Part shown: positions 49,614 through 62,997 of the stretch, in pieces
Layout of the letters: each line of letters begins with the position of its first letter
How positions within the stretch are numbered: the stretch's first letter is position 1
From: Tsukamurella tyrosinosolvens
GTDB taxonomy: Bacteria; Actinomycetota; Actinomycetes; Mycobacteriales; Mycobacteriaceae
Assembly (NCBI RefSeq): GCF_900104775.1
Contig: NZ_FNSA01000003.1
Coordinates: forward strand, 1,302,001-1,366,000
Direction of reading: 5' to 3'
DNA: 64,000 bases
Made by a program: the position numbers and the translations under genes
Notes under the pieces: generated by a model
Databases searched by the model: none
Told to the model about the DNA's origin: nothing
The model's input: only the letters and a program-made list of their open reading frames with translations

Positions 49614-49678
49614 GCGGCCCGCGAGAGCGAGTTGCGAACGAAATTCCGACCTGCTAGGCTAGAACGGTTGCTCCGAGC
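49614..49678 (+). repeat. rrn promoter repeat, copy 1
   Basis: 65 bp, about 58 of them identical to 49770-49834. The unit carries a complete promoter and starts with 22 identical bases (GCGGCCCGCGAGAGCGAG and on). Confidence 0.9.
49632..49660 (+). promoter_or_regulatory. rrn promoter P1
   Basis: TTGCGA (49632-49637), 17-bp spacer, TAGGCT (49655-49660). Lies within repeat copy 1. Confidence 0.75.
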
Positions 49679-49769
49679 AGCCAGCCCCACGAAAGAACGT
49701 CACTTTCGAGCGCCCAGCGCGATCGAGAGTGCTTCGCCGTGAGGTTGAGCAGGTCGAAGTGCTCCGAAT

Positions 49770-49834
49770 GCGGCCCGCGAGAGCGAGTTGCACACGGAAA
49801 TCCGGTCTGCTAAGCTAGAACGGTTGCTCCGAGC
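49770..49834 (+). repeat. rrn promoter repeat, copy 2
   Basis: Second copy of the 65-bp unit, offset by 156 bp from copy 1, with about seven substitutions, most of them in the spacer. Confidence 0.9.
49788..49816 (+). promoter_or_regulatory. rrn promoter P2
   Basis: TTGCAC (49788-49793), 17-bp spacer, TAAGCT (49811-49816). Lies within repeat copy 2, about 330 nt before the 16S gene. Confidence 0.75.
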
Positions 49835-50150
49835 GAGTTACACCGGGTCGATTTGACCGGGGAAGCTCCAGAGAGTAACATGAACTGCCTGCGAAGGTGC
49901 GGTTCACACAGAAATATAGAAGTGTGAGCGGCCGCGTTTGGCGTGTTCTTTGAGAACTCAACAGTGTGTCGATGAAATTGTCAGTGCCAAATTTTTTGGC
50001 ACGCATGGACAATCAAGTTATTTGGTTGTTTGTGTTGTGGCTTTTCTCGTTTATTTCTTTGCGAGATGTATTTCTGGAATCATTGATTTTTGTCAGTGGT
50101 TTCGTTTTTTGTTCAGGATTTCCTGATTATGCTGAAACTTCGGTTTCTAG
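49835..50150 (+). other. rrn leader with pre-16S processing arm
   Basis: About 315 nt of leader, unusually AT-rich for this genome from about 49965. ACTCAACAGTGTGTC region 49956-49970 pairs with 51805-51819 downstream of 16S to form the pre-16S processing stem (about 15 pairs with two wobbles). The stretch TTTGAGAACTCAAC resembles the conserved leader element seen in mycobacterial rrn operons. No gene. Confidence 0.75.
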
Positions 50151-55208
<5,058 letters not shown>

Positions 55209-55337
55209 ACATAACATTCGCCAAAACGAGCACGTAGCTCACAGAATGTAAGCGTGTAACAAACAGAAACCAGATCCTGTCTGGTTCGCGTCCACTATGC
55301 AATGTCTGAGACAGCACACATGTGTTGTTTCGCAGTG
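55209..55337 (+). other. 23S-5S spacer with pre-23S processing arm
   Basis: GTTCGCGTCCACTATGCAAT (55284-55303) is the 3' arm of the stem whose 5' arm is at 51927-51946. No gene. Confidence 0.8.
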
Positions 55338-55455
55338 TTACGGCGGCCATAGCGGAGGGGAAACGCCCGGCTCCATTCCGAACCCGGAAGCTAAGCCCTC
55401 CAGCGCCGATGGTACTGCACTCGCGAGGGTGTGGGAGAGTAGGACACCGCCGGAC
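55338..55455 (+). rRNA. rrf: 5S ribosomal RNA
   Basis: About 118 nt starting TTACGGCGGCCATAGCGG and ending GGACACCGCCGGA; the terminal helix GGCGG/CCGCC and the CCGAACCCGGAAGCTAAG loop B/C block are typical. Third gene of the 16S-23S-5S operon. Confidence 0.97.
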
Positions 55456-55475
55456 TAAAATTAGATACAGGAGAA

Positions 55476-55523
55476 GACCCTCGGGTCGGTGAGCAGAAAT
55501 GCTCCCGACGCGGGGGTCCTTTT
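55476..55523 (+). terminator. intrinsic terminator of the rrn operon
   Basis: A branched or interrupted hairpin: outer GACCC/GGGTC, inner GTCGG-TGAGCA closed by GAAA against TGCTC-CCGAC, followed by CCTTTT. Twenty nt after 5S. Confidence 0.8.
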
Positions 55524-55626
55524 CGTGTCCGGGTACGGTACGGGGGTCTCGGGCGTCCCGCGCACGGCGCGGACCGGGGGGCCGGTGGGGGAGCCCGGGG
55601 ACCGCGGCACCGTCGAACCCGTGCCG

Positions 55627-55632
55627 TAAGGT
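55627..55632 (+). promoter_or_regulatory. -10 box for leaderless nucS transcript
   Basis: TAAGGT followed by 7 nt and the GTG at 55640. A GGAG occurs in the 7-nt gap but is too close to the start to act as a normal ribosome site. Confidence 0.55.
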
Positions 55633-55639
55633 GGAGCCC

Positions 55640-56335
55640 GTGCGTGTCGTGATTGCCGAATGCCAGGTCGACTACGTGGGCCGGCTCACCGCCCACCTCC
55701 CGATGGCCCGGCGCCTGATCCTGGTGAAGGCCGACGGTTCCGTCAGCATCCACGCCGACGACCGCGCCTACAAGCCCCTCAACTGGATGAGCCCGCCGTG
55801 CTGGCTCGAGACGGCACCGTCGGACGAGGACGCCAAGGACCTGCCCGAGGGACACCAGCTGTGGATCGTCCGGAACAAGGCCGAGGAGCAGCTCCGCATC
55901 CTCATCGGCGAGGTCGAGCACGACAGCAGCCACGATCTGGGCGTCGATCCGGGTCTGGTGAAGGACGGCGTCGAGGCGCACCTGCAGGAACTCCTCGCCG
56001 AGCACACCCATACCTTCGGGGACGGCTACACGCTGATCCGGCGCGAGTACATGACGGCCATCGGGCCCGTCGACCTGCTGTGCCGGGATGCCGACGGCGG
56101 CACCGTCGCCGTGGAGGTCAAGCGGCGCGCGGAGATCGACGGCGTGGAGCAGCTGACCCGGTACCTCGAACTCCTCAACCGGGACCCGCTCATCGCGCCC
56201 GTCACGGGCATCCTGGCGGCCCAGCAGGTCAAGCCCCAGGCCCGCACGCTCGCGGAGGACCGCGGCATCCGGTGCGTCACCGTCGACTACGACGTGCTGC
56301 GCGGCACCGAGGACACGTCCTACAAGCTGTTCTGA
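55640..56335 (+). CDS. nucS: mismatch-specific endonuclease NucS (EndoMS)
   Basis: A 231-residue dimeric enzyme that cuts both strands at mismatches and replaces MutS/MutL in most Actinobacteria. The N-terminal dimerisation domain contains [20 protein letters not shown] and [14 protein letters not shown]; the C-terminal RecB-like nuclease carries GPVDLLCRD and VAVEVKRR (Asp, Glu, Lys of the active site) and [13 protein letters not shown]. The C terminus SYKLF is the position of the sliding-clamp motif. A short extra segment, [14 protein letters not shown], is present compared with the mycobacterial protein as I recall it and contains one copy of GCACCGTCG. One-base overlap with the next gene. 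Confidence 0.96.
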   Translation: MRVVIAECQVDYVGRLTAHLPMARRLILVKADGSVSIHADDRAYKPLNWMSPPCWLETAPSDEDAKDLPEGHQLWIVRNKAEEQLRILIGEVEHDSSHDLGVDPGLVKDGVEAHLQELLAEHTHTFGDGYTLIRREYMTAIGPVDLLCRDADGGTVAVEVKRRAEIDGVEQLTRYLELLNRDPLIAPVTGILAAQQVKPQARTLAEDRGIRCVTVDYDVLRGTEDTSYKLF

Positions 56336-56628
56336 TGGGCCGCCGGCCCGTCTCCCGCAAGCGGAGCGCCGCGCGGGACGGTCATCGTCCGCTGAGTGCC
56401 GGCGGCTTCGGTTCGCGCATCGAGGTCGGTGACGAGGCCTACCAGGTCCGCACCGTTACGGGGTCGGGCGCCGTCAAGGACTACCGGTGTCCCGGGTGTC
56501 ACCAGGTGATCCCCACGGGGACCGCCCACGTGGTGGTGTGGCCGTCGGCCGAGAGCGGGGGCGTCGCCGACCGGCGCCACTGGCACCGCGGGTGCTGGTC
56601 CAGGGAGGCCGGCCGGCGGGCCCGCTAG
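56335..56628 (+). CDS. small zinc-ribbon-like protein coupled to nucS
   Basis: A 97-residue protein. A likely zinc site is formed by YRCPGCHQVI and the downstream HWHRGCW; the segment between, GTAHVVVWP, is a conserved strand. The N terminus is basic and disordered. I recall similar small proteins directly after nucS in other actinobacteria, sometimes called ATP/GTP-binding without evidence. The ATG overlaps the nucS TGA (ATGA), so the two are made together, suggesting a helper of NucS or an RNA/DNA-binding role; that is inference. Its stop overlaps the convergent DivIVA-like gene by 4 nt. Confidence 0.8.
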   Translation: MGRRPVSRKRSAARDGHRPLSAGGFGSRIEVGDEAYQVRTVTGSGAVKDYRCPGCHQVIPTGTAHVVVWPSAESGGVADRRHWHRGCWSREAGRRAR

Positions 56629-57686
56629 CGCTTCTCGATCGCGACCTGCTCCGTGACCGCCTCGTCGTCGGCGGCGAAGTCATCGGCGCCCAGGACCTGC
56701 TGCGCGCGCTGCGCAGCGGTCGGGGCGTCGTCGGTGACGTGCGCGGCCTTGGGCGCCGGTGCGGCGTTGAACGGGGCGGGATCGATCCGCTTCTCGACGA
56801 TCTGCGGCTCGCCGTCGCCGGTCGCGAGTGCCTCGGGCACCAGGGAGAGCTGGCGACGCACCGTCTCCAGCTGGTCGAGGATGGAGGCGCGCAGCGACTG
56901 CATGTCCTCGGTGATCCGGCGGGCGTTCGCCACCTGCGTCGCGATCCGGGTGTTGGTGTCCTCGAGCTTCTGCTCCGCCGTGGCGTTCGCGGTGTTGAGC
57001 GTCTGCTCGGCCCGCTCGTTCGCCGAATCGATGCGCTCGCGCGCTTCGTCCTTCGAGGCGTCCTCGAGCTCGGTGATCGTGCGGATCGCCTTGTCGCGAC
57101 GCATCGACATCGCCATGTCGAAGTCGTTCTGGACGCGCTCGCGGTTCTCCGCGGCGGACTGCGCCAGCTTCTCCGACTCGGCCTTCGCCTCGGCCTTGAT
57201 GCGCTCCGCCTCGGCGTGCGCGTCCCTCATGGTCTTCTCGTGCTCGGCCTCCATGGCCTCGCGCCGCGCGGTCATGTCGGAGCGCAGCCGGTCCGCTTCG
57301 CGACGCGTGCTCTCGGCCTCCTGGCGGGCCAGCGAGCGGACCTCCGCGGACTCGTTCTCGGCCGCGGCCCGGATCTCCGAGGCCTCGTCGGAGGCGAGGC
57401 GCATCATGCGGGCGATGCGGTCGCTCATGCCCTCGGCGCTCGTCGGGGGGACGCTGAGGCGGTCCACCTCGCGGCGCAGGTTGTCGATCTCGTCCTGCGC
57501 CTCGTCGAGGAGGTCCGTCAGCTCGCGCGCGTGCGCCGACGCCGCGTCGCGGTCGGCGGCGAGAACCCGCAGCTCGGCCTGGTACCGATGGAACTGCTCG
57601 GTGACCTGGTCCCGGTCGTACCCACGCAGGACCACCGCGAACGGTGCGGGCGCCGGGCCGCCCGGGGAGTTGTCCGTATTCGCCAT
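56625..57686 (-). CDS. DivIVA-like coiled-coil protein
   Basis: A 353-residue protein. A DivIVA-type N-terminal motif is seen as VLRGYDRDQVTEQFHRYQ (about 20-37), followed by an almost unbroken Glu/Arg/Ala-rich coiled coil (about 38-290) and a flexible Ala/Pro/Asp-rich tail ending in QVAIEKR. DivIVA proteins scaffold polar growth and septation in Mycobacteriales; this one is longer than and distinct from Wag31 and may be a paralogue. No transmembrane segment. The ATG at 57686 is set by the -10 box 7 nt upstream; the frame is open far beyond it but without coding character. Confidence 0.85.
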   Translation of the reverse strand: MANTDNSPGGPAPAPFAVVLRGYDRDQVTEQFHRYQAELRVLAADRDAASAHARELTDLLDEAQDEIDNLRREVDRLSVPPTSAEGMSDRIARMMRLASDEASEIRAAAENESAEVRSLARQEAESTRREADRLRSDMTARREAMEAEHEKTMRDAHAEAERIKAEAKAESEKLAQSAAENRERVQNDFDMAMSMRRDKAIRTITELEDASKDEARERIDSANERAEQTLNTANATAEQKLEDTNTRIATQVANARRITEDMQSLRASILDQLETVRRQLSLVPEALATGDGEPQIVEKRIDPAPFNAAPAPKAAHVTDDAPTAAQRAQQVLGADDFAADDEAVTEQVAIEKR

Positions 57687-57693
57687 GCTCCGA

Positions 57694-57699
57694 ATGGTA
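57694..57699 (-). promoter_or_regulatory. -10 box for leaderless DivIVA-like transcript
   Basis: Minus-strand TACCAT followed by 7 nt and the ATG at 57686; no ribosome site. Confidence 0.55.
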
Positions 57700-57763
57700 C
57701 GTGGACGGCCCGGGCACGCGGCGTCAGCAGTCGCAAAAGGTCCGAAATATGGGCCGGTCGCGG

Positions 57764-58279
57764 TCAGGATGCAGGTTCGACCAGCTCCACGAGGATGCCG
57801 CCGGCATCCTTCGGGTGCAGGAAGTTGATCCGCGAGCCGGCCGTGCCGTTGCGGGGGGCGTCGTACAGGAGGCGCACGCCCTGTTCCTGCAGGTGCGCGG
57901 TGACCGCCGCGAGGTCCGAGACGCGGTAGGCCAGCTGCTGCATGCCCGGGCCGTTGCGGTCGAGGAACTTCGCGATGGTCGACTCGGGGGTCAGCGGGGC
58001 GAGGACCTGCAGCTGGGCCGCGCTCGACGGTGCGCCGTCGGCCGCCAGGAGCGAGGCGGGGGAGAGCATGCCCTCGCGGACGCCCTGCGCCTCGTTGATC
58101 TCCTCGTGCGTGCACACCATGCCCAGGACGCGGGCGTACCACTCGAGGGCCGCGTCGAAATCGGACACCGCGACGCCGACGTGGTCGATGCCCAGCAGGT
58201 ATTCGGCGGGAACGGCGTGCGCGGCGGGGTGCTCGCCGTGGGCGGTGTGATCTGTTTGTCGCGATTGGCTCTCTGTCAT
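57764..58279 (-). CDS. mce/mcee: methylmalonyl-CoA epimerase
   Basis: A 171-residue glyoxalase-fold enzyme that interconverts (2S)- and (2R)-methylmalonyl-CoA, feeding or draining propionyl-CoA metabolism and methyl-branched lipid synthesis. Metal-ligand motifs are GIDHVGVAV at the first beta strand and VELVEP at the end; QQLAYRVSDL and INFLHPKDAGG are conserved. The ~30-residue N terminus with several His is variable. ATG at 58279 lies 6 nt after a TACATT box. It is divergent from the thiolase, matching Rv1322A-fadA4 in mycobacteria. The name has no link to mammalian-cell-entry Mce proteins. Confidence 0.92.
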   Translation of the reverse strand: MTESQSRQTDHTAHGEHPAAHAVPAEYLLGIDHVGVAVSDFDAALEWYARVLGMVCTHEEINEAQGVREGMLSPASLLAADGAPSSAAQLQVLAPLTPESTIAKFLDRNGPGMQQLAYRVSDLAAVTAHLQEQGVRLLYDAPRNGTAGSRINFLHPKDAGGILVELVEPAS

Positions 58280-58285
58280 GCCTCG

Positions 58286-58291
58286 AATGTA
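58286..58291 (-). promoter_or_regulatory. -10 box for leaderless epimerase transcript
   Basis: Minus-strand TACATT ends 6 nt before the ATG at 58279. It lies in the 52-nt gap shared with the divergent thiolase gene. Confidence 0.5.
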
Positions 58292-58331
58292 GCTTTGAGG
58301 TGGAAGACCCCTGCCCACTAGGAGGAACGAA

Positions 58332-59546
58332 GTGGCCCCGTCCGCACCCCATCAGGACCCCACGGTCATCGTCGCCGGCGCTCGGACGCCCTTCGGCAAG
58401 CTGCTCGGCGCGCTCAAGTCGCAGTCGGGCACGGATCTCGGCGCCGTCGCCATCCGCGGCGCGCTGGAGAAGAGCGGCGTCGACCCGCAGACGATCGACT
58501 ACGTGATCATGGGCCAGGTCCTCACCGCCGGCGCCGGGCAGATGCCCGCCCGCCAGGCCGCGATCGCGGGCGGTGTGCCGTGGGACGTGCCGACGCTGAC
58601 CATCAACAAGATGTGCCTGTCGGGCATCAACGCCATCGCCCTGGCCGACCAGCTGATCCGCGCCGGCGAGTACGAGGTCGTCGTGGCCGGCGGCCAGGAG
58701 TCGATGACGCAGGCGCCGCACATCCTCACGGGCAGCCGCGAGGGCCACAAGTACGGCAGTGTCGAGATGCTCGACCACACCGCCTACGACGGGCTGCACG
58801 ACGTCTTCACCGACCAGCCGATGGGCGGCCTCACCGAGCAGCTCAACACCACGGACACCGTCACCTACTCCCGCGAGGAGCAGGACGTCTTCGCCGCCGA
58901 CTCGCACCGCAAGGCCGCCGAGGCGTGGGCCGCCGGCAAGTTCGCCGACGAGGTCGTGCCCGTCGAGATCCCGCAGCGCCGCGGCGAGCCGATCCGCGTC
59001 ACCGAGGACGAGGGCGTCCGCGGCGACACCACCGCCGAGTCCCTCGCCAAGCTGCGCCCCGCCTTCGCCAAGGACGGCAGCATCACCGCCGGCAACGCCT
59101 CGCAGCTCACCGACGGTGCCGTCGCCGTCGTCGTGATGCGCAAGAGCAAGGCGCAGGAGCTGGGCCTGGACTACCTCGCCGAGATCGGGGCGCACGGCGT
59201 CGTCGCCGGCCCGGACTCCTCGCTGCAGCACCAGCCCTCGAACGCCATCAAGAAGGCCTGCGAGAAGCAGGGCATCACGCCCGGTGACCTCGACCTGCTC
59301 GAGATCAACGAGGCCTTCGCGGCCGTCGGCCTCGCCTCCACCGCCGACCTCGGCGTCGACGCCGACAAGGTGAACGTCGACGGCGGCGCGATCGCCATCG
59401 GCCACCCGCTCGGTGCGTCCGGCGCCCGCATCGTCCTGCACCTCGCGCTCGAGCTCGCCCGCCGCGGCGGCGGCACCGGCGCCGCCGGCCTGTGCGGCGC
59501 CGGCGGCCAGGGCGACGCGCTCATCATCACCGTCCCCGGGAAGTAG
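58332..59546 (+). CDS. fadA4: acetyl-CoA C-acetyltransferase (thiolase)
   Basis: A 404-residue thiolase that joins two acetyl-CoA to acetoacetyl-CoA or runs in reverse. The acylated Cys is C95 ([10 protein letters not shown]), with H358 in [10 protein letters not shown] and the general-base C388 in [17 protein letters not shown] is present. Assignment as FadA4 type rests on its place beside the epimerase, as in M. tuberculosis. An AGGAGG site sits 6 nt before the GTG. DUF3817 follows after 14 nt, probably cotranscribed. Confidence 0.95.
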   Translation: MAPSAPHQDPTVIVAGARTPFGKLLGALKSQSGTDLGAVAIRGALEKSGVDPQTIDYVIMGQVLTAGAGQMPARQAAIAGGVPWDVPTLTINKMCLSGINAIALADQLIRAGEYEVVVAGGQESMTQAPHILTGSREGHKYGSVEMLDHTAYDGLHDVFTDQPMGGLTEQLNTTDTVTYSREEQDVFAADSHRKAAEAWAAGKFADEVVPVEIPQRRGEPIRVTEDEGVRGDTTAESLAKLRPAFAKDGSITAGNASQLTDGAVAVVVMRKSKAQELGLDYLAEIGAHGVVAGPDSSLQHQPSNAIKKACEKQGITPGDLDLLEINEAFAAVGLASTADLGVDADKVNVDGGAIAIGHPLGASGARIVLHLALELARRGGGTGAAGLCGAGGQGDALIITVPGK

Positions 59547-59560
59547 AGATCACGAATCCG

Positions 59561-59926
59561 ATGAACGAATCCCTCGCGTCCAAGATCATCACGGCCTTCA
59601 AGGTCGTCGCCTTCGCCGAGGCGCTCACCTGGGTGTGGCTGCTGATCGGCATGTACGGCAAGTGGGTCGGCGGCAACGAAGAGGCCGTCGCCAAGCCCGG
59701 CATGACCCACGGCATCGTCTTCATGGTGCTGGTCGTGCTGACCCTGGCCGCCGCGTACGCCCGCAAGTGGGACGTCAAGACCCTGGCGCTCGGCCTGCTC
59801 GCCACCGTCCTGCCCTTCTGCTCCGTCGTCTTCGAGGTGTGGGCGCAGCGCGCCGGCAAGCTCGACGCCCCCGCCGCCGCGGCGGCGGCCGGGAAGGCCG
59901 CACCTGCCGACGCGATCGGCGGTTAG
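59561..59926 (+). CDS. DUF3817 membrane protein
   Basis: A 121-residue protein with three hydrophobic helices (about 9-30, 46-66, 73-94). The motif AFAEALTWVWLLIGMYGKW followed by GMTHGIVFMVLV is typical of DUF3817 proteins, small integral membrane proteins of unknown role often found near lipid genes in actinobacteria. The tail is a low-complexity Ala run. The ATG at 59561 is used; the upstream open frame overlaps the thiolase. Confidence 0.85.
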   Translation: MNESLASKIITAFKVVAFAEALTWVWLLIGMYGKWVGGNEEAVAKPGMTHGIVFMVLVVLTLAAAYARKWDVKTLALGLLATVLPFCSVVFEVWAQRAGKLDAPAAAAAAGKAAPADAIGG

Positions 59927-59992
59927 GACGCCGTGACGCCCCGCCTGCCGGTACGTTGACTCGCTGACGGAAGCTGTGGAGAGGTGGGGCAC

Positions 59993-62938
59993 ATGGTGGA
60001 CATCCTGGGCGGGCTGCCCGGCGCGAAGGCGCTCGAGGCGTCGGTGAACCGCCTGACGGCGACGGCGCGCAACGGCTTCGAGGTGCTCACGCAGGGCGGC
60101 CTGGAGACCGGGGCGAAGCCCTCGCAGTTCGCGGTCGTCGAGCGCTCGCCGATGTACCGGCTCCGCCGCTACTTCGCGGACCGCGCGCCGGCGCCCGCGG
60201 TGGACGACCGGCCGGTGATCCTGCTGGTGCCGCCGATGATGGTCGACGCCAACGTCTTCGATGTCACCGAGACCAACGGCGCCGTCTCGGTCCTGCACCG
60301 CGCCGGCCTCGATCCGTGGGTCATCGACTTCGGCGCCCCCGACCGCGAGGAGGGCGGCCTCGAGCGCAACCTCGCCGACCACGTCGTCGCCATCTCGAAG
60401 GCCATCGACCAGGTCGCGGCGGTCCGCGGCCGCGACGTCCACATCGGCGGCTACTCCCAGGGCGGCATGTTCTGCTACCAGGTGGCCGCCTACCGGCAGT
60501 CACGGTCCATCGCGAGCCTGGTGACCTTCGGCAGCCCCGTGGACATCTCCGCGGGCCTGCCCCTGGGCGCCCCGCCCGCCCTGGTCAACAAGGGCGCAGA
60601 GTTCGTCGCCGACCACGTCTTCAACCGCTTCTACCTGCCCAGCTGGATGGTGCAGCGCGGTTTCGAGATGCTCAACCCGGTGAAGGCCGTCCGCTCGCGC
60701 CTCGATTTCGTCCGCCAGCTGCACGACCGTGACGCCCTGCTCCCGCGCGAGGACCAGCGCCGGTTCCTCGAGGCCGACGGCTGGGTCGCCTACGCCGGGC
60801 CCGCGGTCGCCGACCTGCTCAAGCAGTTCGTCGTGCACAACCGCATGCTCACGGGCGGTTTCGCGATCGACGGCGACGCCGTCTCCCTCGCGTCCATCAC
60901 CAGCCCCGTGCTCGCCTTCGTCGGCCTCTCCGACCAGATCGGCCGGCCCAGCGCCGTCCGCGGCATCCTGCAGGCCGCGCCGAAGGCGAAGGTCTACGAG
61001 GCGCAGGTCTCGGCCGGCCACTTCGGGCTCGTCGTCGGCAGTTCGGCGGGCGCGGTCACCTATCCGACGGTCACGCAGTGGATCAACTGGCTGGAGGGCC
61101 GCGGCCCGCAACCGGAGAACGTCGCCGTGATGCAGCCCGACGACGGCCGCGACGTCGGCGTCAACCCGCTCGTCGCGGGCCTGGGCGGCATCGCCACCGT
61201 CGGCTTCGTGGCCGCGCGCGACGTGCTCGACGCGGCCTCGGGCGCCGCCGCCGGCGCCTCCGCCGTCGCCCGCGAGGTGACCCGTGGCCTCCCGAAGCTG
61301 GCCCGGCTCGGGCAGCTGCAGGCGCACACCCAGGTCTCGCTCGGCAAGCTGCTCGCCGAGCAGGCGGCGGCCGACCCGCACGGCGAGCTCTTCCTCTACG
61401 AGGACCGCGTGCACACGAAGCATTCGGTGAACGAGCGGATCGACCGCGTCGTCAGCGGCCTCATCCAGGTCGGGGTCCGCCAGGGCGAGCACGTGGGCGT
61501 GCTCATGCACACCCGCCCGTCGGCGCTGGTCGCCATGGCCGCGCTGTCGCGGCTCGGCGCGGTCGCGGTACTGCTGCCGCCGGGCACCGACTACGCCGCG
61601 GCGCTGCGGCTGGGCGAGGCGACCTCGGTGCTGACCGACCCCGAGCACGCGGAGGACGCCGCGGCCGTCGCGGAGCGGGTCCTCGTGGTCGGCGGCGGTG
61701 ACCGCCGCGACCGGCCGGGCGCCGCGCGGCAGGACCTCGGGGCGGAACTCGTCGACCTGGAGCAGGTCGACCCGGACAACGTCCGCATCCCGCGCTGGTA
61801 CCGGCCCGACGCGGGCCTCGGCCGCGACCTCGCCTTCGTCATGTTCTCCGAGGTCGGCGGACGCCTCCGGGCCAAGCGGGTCACGAACGGCCGGTGGGCT
61901 CTCTCCGCCTTCGGCACCGCCTCGGCGGCGCGCCTCTCGCAGAGCGACACCGTCTACTGCCTCACGCCGCTCAGCCACAGCTCGGGCCTGATGACCAGCC
62001 TCGGCGGCGCGCTCGCCGGCGGCTCCCGGATCGCGCTCACCCGCGACTTCGACCCGGACCGGTTCATGGTCGAGGTGCAGCGGTACGGGGTCACCGTCGT
62101 CTGCTACACCTGGAACCTCATGCGCGCGGTGCTCGACACCCCCGGCCTGGAGATCCCGCGCTACCACCCGGTGCGCGCCTTCATCGGCTCCGGCATGTCG
62201 GCGGAGCTCTCGCGCCGCGTCGGTGAGACCTTCGACGCGCAGGTGGTCGAGTTCTACGCGTCCACCGAGGGCGAGATCGTGCTCGCCAAGGTGCGGGGCG
62301 GTAAGCCGGGCGCGAAGGGGCGGCGCCTGCCCGGCAGCGCCGATGTGGCGCTCGTCGACTACTACTTCGACTCCGGCCGGTTCGTCGAGGACGGCGACGG
62401 CTTCCTGCAGGAGGTCGGCGACGGCGAGGTGGGCGTGCTCATCGGCCGCGCCGACCCCGATGTCACGCACCGGGACGTGCTGCTGCGGGGCGTCTTCCGG
62501 CCGGGCGACGCCTGGTTCTCCACGGGCCACCTCTTCCGGCGCGACGAGGACGGCGACTACTGGCTGGTCGACGACGTCCGCACCGTCGCCGTCACCGACC
62601 GCGGACCCGTCTACTCCATCCCGATCACCGACGTGCTGGAGCAGCTCGGGCAGGTCGAGCAGGCCGTCGTCTACCAGGTGCCGGGCGACGGTGCCGACGG
62701 TGCGCCGCGCGTCGTCGCCGCCGTCACCGTGCGCGGCGGTGCCGAGCTGAGCGCCGACGAGATCAGCGACGCCTTCGCCGGCCGGCACGGCCAGTACCCC
62801 GACGCCGTGCACATCGTCGACGAGGTGCCGCTCACCAGCTGGTACCGCCCGCGCCGCGGCGCGCTGGCCGCGGCCGGTATGCCCGAGCCGGGCCCCACCT
62901 CGTGGCGGTTCGACCCGGATCAGCAGCGCTACCACTGA
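59993..62938 (+). CDS. alpha/beta-hydrolase fused to a degenerate FATP-type acyl-CoA synthetase
   Basis: A 981-residue two-domain protein. Residues about 60-370 are a PhaC-like alpha/beta hydrolase: nucleophile elbow GGYSQGG (Ser), acid loop LAFVGLSDQIG and His in SAGHFGLVVG. A helical linker (about 395-440) leads to an ANL domain (about 445-975) that follows the FATP/FadD6 type (CLTPLSHSSGLMTSLGGALAGG; EFYASTEGE; GDAWFSTGHLF). Its P-loop reads VMFSEVGGRLRAKR instead of TSGTTGXPK, the A8 Lys-Gly region is DDVRTVAVTDRG, and the A10 lysine position is RPRRGALAA, so adenylation is doubtful. GGAGAGG sits 8 nt before the ATG at 59993, better than the GTG at 59984. Role unknown; lipid transfer or ester hydrolysis is inferred. 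Confidence 0.85.
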   Translation: MVDILGGLPGAKALEASVNRLTATARNGFEVLTQGGLETGAKPSQFAVVERSPMYRLRRYFADRAPAPAVDDRPVILLVPPMMVDANVFDVTETNGAVSVLHRAGLDPWVIDFGAPDREEGGLERNLADHVVAISKAIDQVAAVRGRDVHIGGYSQGGMFCYQVAAYRQSRSIASLVTFGSPVDISAGLPLGAPPALVNKGAEFVADHVFNRFYLPSWMVQRGFEMLNPVKAVRSRLDFVRQLHDRDALLPREDQRRFLEADGWVAYAGPAVADLLKQFVVHNRMLTGGFAIDGDAVSLASITSPVLAFVGLSDQIGRPSAVRGILQAAPKAKVYEAQVSAGHFGLVVGSSAGAVTYPTVTQWINWLEGRGPQPENVAVMQPDDGRDVGVNPLVAGLGGIATVGFVAARDVLDAASGAAAGASAVAREVTRGLPKLARLGQLQAHTQVSLGKLLAEQAAADPHGELFLYEDRVHTKHSVNERIDRVVSGLIQVGVRQGEHVGVLMHTRPSALVAMAALSRLGAVAVLLPPGTDYAAALRLGEATSVLTDPEHAEDAAAVAERVLVVGGGDRRDRPGAARQDLGAELVDLEQVDPDNVRIPRWYRPDAGLGRDLAFVMFSEVGGRLRAKRVTNGRWALSAFGTASAARLSQSDTVYCLTPLSHSSGLMTSLGGALAGGSRIALTRDFDPDRFMVEVQRYGVTVVCYTWNLMRAVLDTPGLEIPRYHPVRAFIGSGMSAELSRRVGETFDAQVVEFYASTEGEIVLAKVRGGKPGAKGRRLPGSADVALVDYYFDSGRFVEDGDGFLQEVGDGEVGVLIGRADPDVTHRDVLLRGVFRPGDAWFSTGHLFRRDEDGDYWLVDDVRTVAVTDRGPVYSIPITDVLEQLGQVEQAVVYQVPGDGADGAPRVVAAVTVRGGAELSADEISDAFAGRHGQYPDAVHIVDEVPLTSWYRPRRGALAAAGMPEPGPTSWRFDPDQQRYH

Positions 62939-62997
62939 TTCCCGGTCCGCACGGTCGCCGCGGGCGGCCGCCCGGACGGGCGTGCCAAGATGGAGGG

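Noticed and set aside
55660-56334. upstream extension of the small Zn-ribbon gene
   Set aside because: Out of frame with nucS and Arg/Pro/Gly-rich; only the part from 56335 has motifs and it begins at a coupled ATGA.
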